Positions 59,048 through 64,000 of a stretch of 64,000 nt of DNA are shown in pieces. Made by a program: the position numbers and the translations under genes. The notes under the pieces were generated by a model. That model was not told where the DNA came from, ran no database searches, and saw nothing but the letters and a program-made list of their open reading frames with translations. How positions within the stretch are numbered: position 1 is the stretch's first letter; each line of letters opens with the position of its first letter. This stretch comes from Leptodactylus fallax (Eukaryota > Chordata > Amphibia > Anura > Leptodactylidae). Location of the stretch: contig CAMRHE010000196.1 of assembly GCA_947044405.1 (NCBI GenBank), positions 3,753,918 through 3,817,917 on the forward strand, given 5' to 3'.

Positions 59048-60598
59048 TTAAGATTGGCAGTCCCTGCCTATGACTGTATATCCAGAGGGTTGTACTTTTA
59101 TGCACAGGGTGGTAGTATACCGATGTATGGCAGGCCAAACAAACTCATCCTGCGCATACCGAACAGGGGGAATACCAGCATTTGGCCTAGTGGTCCGTCT
59201 GAGGACCGGTGGTATATTATGGGGTGCTGCAGCTATGGGCTGAGAAGGACCAGCGGATTCCGCACCAGAGGGGGCACAGGCCGGAGATACAGTAGTCACA
59301 GGTGGAACATCCCCAGGAGCAGGGATTGGCCAACAATCATCCTCCTCGTCTGAGGCCCATTCCGCACCTCCATTCTCTGACTGTGGGAGCTCATTCACAT
59401 TGGCAAGCCCATCATGATTTGTCCCTTCAGAATGACACAGGCGCAACATATTTCGGTGAAGTACTCGAACACAATCAGTTCCTTCTTTCTGGACCTGGTA
59501 CACTGGCCCATTCGCATACTTGCGGCCAACAACACGATACGGCAAAGCCTCCCATCGGCTTTCCAATTTCCCTTGGGGTTTCTTGACACGAACTAGCACC
59601 AGGTCGCCTGGTTGCAATGGTGCTTCTTGCACTGGGGTCTTATCAGGATGGGGATGTTCTTGCAGGCGCTGCCGCACCAATCGATGGATCGTCTCAAGTC
59701 TCTGCCGGTGCGCCCGCACCCAAGAGGTTGGATCCCTCGGAGGGAACCCATCCACATCATCCAACTGTAATTCTCCTACACTTCGCCCAGACCGCCCAAA
59801 GAGAAGTGTATAAGGAGAGTACCCCGTTGTAGAATGGACCTGATTGTTATAGGCCCACACCATTTCAGACAAGAACTGAGGCCACTGTAACTTCTTGTCT
59901 TCCTCCAGAGTCCGCAGCATCTGTAGCAGAGTTCTGTTGAATCTTTCACAGGCCCCATTTCCCTGAGGGTGGTATGGAGTCGTGTGCGACTTCTTTATCC
60001 CGTAGATACGTTGAACTTCTTTCATTACGTGTCCCTCAAAGCAGGCACCCTGGTCGGAGTGGATGCGTTTAGGGCACCCATATACTCGAATGAAATCTTG
60101 GCACAGAGCACGAGCTGCTGACTCAGCTGTCTGGTCCTTGGTGGCGGTTACCACCGCAAATTTGGTGAAGTGATCCACCATTACGAGGCAATACTGGTGT
60201 CCGCTATTGGATGGGCCCACCATTAGATAGTCTATCATGACGATTTCTAAAGGTTCCTGGGTCACGATGGTTTGCAGGGGAGCTCTCTGTTCTATTGCCT
60301 TATGGATCTCACAAGTTCGACAGCTGCGGCATACTTCTTCGACCATTTGACGAAGACCAGGGCAGTAAATCAGTCGCTGTAACCAACGAAAGGTCTTCTC
60401 ATGACCAAAATGTCCATTCTTATTATGAGCCTCAACTGCCAACGAGCGAGCCAGTTCACTAGGCACCACAATTTGGTATCGAATGTCGATCTCAGAAGGT
60501 AAATAGACCTTTCGGCATAGCACTCCATTTTTCATCTCCAACTTTTCCCACTGACTCAGAACAGATAATATCTCACGTGTCAGTCGTTCTCTTTCCTC
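59048..60598 (-). pseudogene. Gypsy integrase (pol 3' part)
   Basis: This is the continuation of pol in the same frame as the RT/RNase H part, separated by a single TGA at 60599-60601; the 19 codons between the TGA and the first Leu/Met are open. The largest frame here has 497 residues. An HHCC zinc-binding region is visible near residues 39-75 (HNKNGHFGHEK, then CRSCRTCE). The catalytic core has Asp104 (VMIDYLMVG), an Asp near 163 (RIHSDQGACFEG) and a Glu near 199 (PQGNGACERFNRTLL). A C-terminal GPY/F-like region (LPYRVVGRKYANGPVYQV) follows. No chromodomain is recognised, and the tail is Pro/Ala-rich. The enzyme inserts the element's DNA copy into the chromosome. Apart from the stop upstream it looks undamaged. 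Confidence 0.9.
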
Positions 60599-63193
60599 TC
60601 AACAGGGCTTCTGGCCTTTCTCAACACACTTGATCATCTGTGCCAGCCCCTCATGGGTCTGTTGTATCTGTGCCCATTCCTGTCGTGAGGGACCAAAGAA
60701 AGGAGCCATTTCAGTCCCCTCCATCTCAAACTGATTAGTGGCGGTCAAGGCCTGTGAAAATCTGCTGAAGTCGGGCACCTCCACATGCTCCAACTCATGA
60801 TCCACGTCTACTGTGGGGGTCTGGGCGGTTACCCTAGAAAGCCCGTCAGCATTCTGGTTCTCTGTCTTGGACCGATACTTAATGCGGTAATTGAACTTAG
60901 TCATTCGGGCTATCCACCTCTGCTCTAATGCCCCGAGCTTGGCATTTTCCAGGTGAGCTAGTGGGTTGTTGTCAGTCAGTACTAAAACTTCAGCACCGGT
61001 CAAATATTCAGAGAATTTCTCGGTCATGGCCCATACCAGTGCCAACAGCTCCAACTTAAATGAACTATAATTCTCGGGGTTTCTTTCAGAATCTCTCAAA
61101 GACCGGCTGCCGTACGCTATGACCCTCTCCTGGCCATCCTGAAGCTGGGAAAGCACTGCTCCAAGACCATACAGGCTTGCATCCGTATACAGCTGGAACG
61201 GCAAGTGGTAATCAGCATATGCCAAGATTGGGGCTGTTGTCAGTGCATCCTTTAATGCCTGGAAGGCTTGTTCCTGTTCAGGTCCCCACTTCACGGACCG
61301 GTTCTTTGGACCACCGGATGTGCCTCGTAGGAGAGCATTAAGTGGTGCTGCTACCTTGGCGAAATCCTTAATAAACCGTCGATAGTAACCGGCTACTCCA
61401 AGGAACGCCCTCACTTCTCGCAGGGTAGTCGGTATTGGCCAATCTTGAACAGCCGCTATCTTGTCTCTTGATGGTCTCACCCCTTCTCCTGATACGCGGT
61501 GACCCAAGTAATCAATTTCAGATTGGAACAACCGACATTTACTGGGTTTCAATTTGAGCCCATGTTCCCGCAATCTTCGAAATACTTGCCCCAACTGGTG
61601 GAGATGGTCTTCAAAGGTCGCAGAATACACTATAATGTCATCCAAATAGATGAGAGTGAACTCAAAGTTGAAGTCACCGAGACATTTCTCCATCAACCGC
61701 TGAAACGTTCTGGGTGCATTTGTCAACCCGAAGGGCATCCGGTTAAATTCGTATAGTCCCATGGGCAAGATGAATGCCGTCTTCTCCTTGTCTTTTGTGG
61801 CCATCGGCACCTGCCAATACCCACTAGCCAGATCTAGTGAGGAGAAGTACCGGGCTCTCCCCAGCGCTGAGAGGGACTCCTCAATCCGTGGCAAGGGGTA
61901 GGAATCTCGTACGGTGCAAGCGTTTAACTTCCGATAGTCTACGCAAAATCGGATGGACCCATCTTTTTTTCTTACTAACACCACAGGAGCTGCCCAGGGA
62001 CTCTGGCTTTCTTGGATGATCCCACCCTGTAGCATCTTAGCTAACAGTTCTTTTACTTCCTGATACAACTGTGGAGGAATTTGTCGGTAGCGCTCTCTAA
62101 TTGGAGGGGTGTCTCCTGTGGGAATCTCATGGTAGATCCCTGTGGTACATCCAAAATCTTCAGCATACCGTGAAAAGGCGGCTCGGTTCTCCCACAAAAG
62201 TTCATCTACCTTCTGCACACATTCCAGAGAACATGAACTTGCATCCATCTTCATCTGTTCTCGAATTGCACGGCCATTCCATTCAGAGGTGGGTTCCTCA
62301 TCTTCTCCCATGGACACAGTTACGGTCCACTCATCCCTTTCAGTCGGCTTCAGCTGCATTGGAGTTACTTTCCTTACTTCCTCCGGAGTCACATAGATGT
62401 TAGCCAGCTGCCTCCCTGGGGTCAGGTCCACACTCTGGTCCTGAGTGTTTACACATCGAAGTGGTACTCTTCCATTGCGAACTATTGCCAAGGAACGGGC
62501 CACTAGCGGATCAACACCTCCTTCGGCTGCCTGCAGTGGTTCTACCAACACAGCTATGCCCTCTAGTTTCCGACAGGTGCCTACGGGCATAGACACTATT
62601 GTCTCCCGACTGGGTGGCAGTGTAACTTTTGTATGCAAAGGAACTGAAATTCGAGCCAGAGGACGCTGCGCATCCGAACTTTTCTGTAAGCCACATGTCC
62701 GGATCAGCCGCTGGAAAGCTGTTTGAGTAGGCCGATGGGTGGTGGTTTCTTTCCAATAACCGTGACCTTTCTTTTCAAAGAGGATCTGATCTAATTCTTT
62801 TAACACATTCATCCCCAAAATGACAGGGACCTTTACTTCATGTGACTCCTGTACCACCACAATGCCTTTCCTACCCAGATCTTGGCCACATACCCGGACA
62901 TTCATCCAGGCCACTCCCACGACTGGAACTGGTAACTGGTTAGCTGCGACCACTCGTACGAATGTATGGGGATCATATTTCACATGTTGCTGGAAGTACC
63001 GTTCATAACAGTCTCTACTCAAGGTCGTTAGTTACTTGGGAACCCGTGTCAATCATCCCAGTAACCGGAATACCCTCCATTTCCACCTGTATAACAGGAC
63101 TTGCAGCGATCAGGTCATCATTAGGGCATTCTCCCCACATAGTCTCCTTGTCAGTCTCCCCTACTACACGCCCTACAGCAGCAGGGGACTTCA
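60599..63193 (-). pseudogene. Gypsy protease, reverse transcriptase and RNase H
   Basis: The protease begins in the -1 frame relative to gag and contains the aspartic-protease motif GMIDTGSQVT near 63040. Just after it a tandem duplication of TAAC (around 63025-63034) shifts the frame, and the remaining 807 codons are open from 63022. In that frame the rest of the protease occupies about residues 1-90 (VILGMNVLKEL). RT lies at about 315-500, with WAAPVVLVRKKDGSIRFCVD, DLASGYWQVPM and the catalytic YLDD near residue 459. RNase H lies at about 600-730 (LYTDASLYGLGAVLSQ, LELLALVWAM, LTDNNPLAHL). The frame ends at a TGA (60599-60601), beyond which integrase continues in frame. The polyprotein would process itself, copy the RNA and remove it. 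Only two lesions separate this copy from an open pol, suggesting a fairly young insertion. Confidence 0.93.
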
Positions 63194-63200
63194 GTTTAAC
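63157..63200 (-). promoter_or_regulatory. Candidate -1 ribosomal frameshift signal
   Basis: On the minus strand the gag frame reads G TTA AAC TGA: the heptamer GTTAAAC (63200-63194) is directly followed by the gag stop. The protease frame is -1 to gag and open through this point. A 5-nt spacer (TGAAG) precedes an 8-bp stem, TCCCCTGC (63188-63181) with GTAGGGGA (63164-63157), containing one G-U pair and a 16-nt loop. This is the layout of a -1 frameshift site. GUUAAAC is a known functional heptamer in nidoviruses. Confidence 0.65.
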
Positions 63201-64000
63201 GGCGGTCTCTCATAAGTTTGTCGCTGCTCTGGACATCTAGCAGCAACGTGGCCCATCCGTCCACACTCCCAGCAGCGTATCTCCCGTCGTTCTGGCCATC
63301 TGTTTGGGCCCCTTCGGTAAGCCCCTTCGATTTCTCCTGAGCACTGCATTAACTGATTTGGACCCCTTCGGTAGGTCCTATCCTCATCCCTCCAGCGGGG
63401 TGGTGGGTGATTCTGATTTTCTGGGTATGGACGGCTCACCCTTTCACCTCCAGTTTTCTGGAAGTCTGCAATTTTCATAGAATGTTCATCACAACGGGTG
63501 TGCAAGTGTTCCATTTGCTCTTGCAGTTTCTGCATTACTGTGAGAATTTCTTTAACCGTCCCCTTTTCTACTGTCTCTGAGCCAGAACTAGCCCCCTGTG
63601 ACAAAGTAACTCCAACTGCGGTCTGGGGCTTCGGGAACATACTATTGGCACGGGAGATGGCCTCTACCTGTACATCATGGAATTTAGCATCAGTCTCTCG
63701 TCGTATAAAATCCTGCATAGTCACAGTTAAACTGCCGTCACGTATCCCCAGGACAAACTGGTCACGGAGAGTCCGATCAGGGTTACAGAAGGCTGGCGAG
63801 CCCCCTCTTTCCTTCACTTGAATATCTCGGAGCAGTTCTTGTAGGGCATTTGCATATTGGGGAAGGCTTTCATTCTCCTGTTGTACCCTCTGGAAGAACC
63901 GAGCCTGCAGAGACCCCAGCAATGCAGTTTCTCCATAAATGGTTTCGAGAATCTGGACTACTTGCTCAAATGTCTGCCTTTGTTCAAATGGCCTCAATAT
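63191..64000 (-). CDS. Gypsy gag, C-terminal part (cut by window edge)
   Basis: An open frame of at least 269 codons runs in from the right edge and ends at the TGA at 63191-63193. The visible part starts in a capsid-like helical region (FEQVVQILETIYGETALLGS, then FFQRVQQENESLPQYANALQ). It continues with a region that could form a coiled coil (EILTVMQKLQEQMEHLHTRC) and an Arg/Pro-rich basic segment. It ends with one CCHC zinc knuckle, CWECGRMGHVAARC, for RNA binding. Gag forms the particle that packages element RNA. No lesions are seen in the visible part. Its stop immediately follows a slippery-looking heptamer, which fits Gag-Pol production by -1 frameshifting. Confidence 0.9.
   Translation of the reverse strand: MLRPFEQRQTFEQVVQILETIYGETALLGSLQARFFQRVQQENESLPQYANALQELLRDIQVKERGGSPAFCNPDRTLRDQFVLGIRDGSLTVTMQDFIRRETDAKFHDVQVEAISRANSMFPKPQTAVGVTLSQGASSGSETVEKGTVKEILTVMQKLQEQMEHLHTRCDEHSMKIADFQKTGGERVSRPYPENQNHPPPRWRDEDRTYRRGPNQLMQCSGEIEGAYRRGPNRWPERREIRCWECGRMGHVAARCPEQRQTYERPPLN

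Larger units (their letters stand above)
58061..64000 (-). mobile_element. Ty3/gypsy retrotransposon, 3' part, minus strand
   Basis: From right to left: partial gag, a candidate frameshift site, protease, reverse transcriptase, RNase H, integrase, polypurine tract and 3' LTR. The integrase-after-RT order defines the Ty3/gypsy type. The 5' LTR, primer-binding site and start of gag lie beyond 64000. Two lesions interrupt pol (a 4-bp duplication and one TGA). No envelope gene is present between integrase and LTR. It inserted into minisatellite array 3. Confidence 0.93.

Noticed and set aside
59054..63240. Plus-strand open frames across the gypsy region (up to 107 codons)
   Set aside because: They are antisense shadows of the gag and pol frames on the minus strand.
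58061..64000. Endogenous retrovirus with an envelope gene
   Set aside because: Between the integrase end (59048) and the LTR (59032) there is no room for an envelope, and the gag/pol motifs fit a Ty3/gypsy retrotransposon.

Overview
This is a vertebrate nuclear window, most likely from an anuran amphibian. The only host coding sequence I can support is one 129-bp exon on the minus strand (4207-4335). It encodes the first EGF-like domain of EDIL3 (DEL-1) and has a GTAAGT donor, an AG acceptor and the exon phases expected for that gene. Positions 1-4206 are therefore part of EDIL3 intron 2, and everything from 4336 to the right edge (at least 59.6 kb) appears to be intron 1. The amphibian assignment is an inference from the huge repeat-filled intron, the many TTAAAGG-type MITE ends (T2/Kolobok style, known from Xenopus) and the mixture of Tc1 families. 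No bacterial, viral-genome or organelle features were seen.

The intron is a stack of transposable elements. Eight Tc1/mariner-like copies from five families are present: family A (1618-1873), B (10432-12516 and 49482-50417), C (14772-15276), D (28715-30303 and 41711-43316) and E (51846-53412 and 53624-55102). Only the family E copy at 51846-53412 has both termini and an uninterrupted transposase (338-349 codons, with an unusual DD35E spacing). The others carry identifiable lesions. Further elements are a 2,785-bp hAT-type element with a perfect 8-bp target duplication (17376-20160), two more hAT-like left ends (27013, 57326), a 1,146-bp PIF/Harbinger-like foldback with TTA duplication (10901-12046), a very large foldback of about 1.9 kb (41248-44814, split by a Tc1), a LINE reverse-transcriptase fragment (about 46625-47870), a probable solo LTR (55386-55910), and the 3' part of a Ty3/gypsy retrotransposon (58061 to past the right edge). 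The gypsy copy has its 3' LTR, integrase, RT/RNase H, protease and partial gag.

Nesting is the main architectural theme: a Harbinger-like MITE inside a Tc1 inside a TTAA-type MITE (10373-12858); a Tc1 inside a giant palindrome (41248-44814); a Tc1 and a LINE each inside copies of an unnamed interspersed repeat (called R1 here); two opposite-facing Tc1 copies inside an inverted-repeat host (51642-55385); and a gypsy element inside a minisatellite-bearing hAT-like element (57326-58060). Three separate arrays of one 31-bp minisatellite family (19130-19446, 27600-28310, 57418-58060) all lie in hAT-like hosts.

The most interesting items for follow-up are a well-formed candidate -1 frameshift signal at the gag/protease junction of the gypsy element (GTTAAAC, 5-nt spacer, 8-bp stem), the intact DD35E Tc1 copy, the giant foldback element, and the minisatellite-carrying hAT family. 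Stretches between elements are AT-rich intron in which I see no genes.
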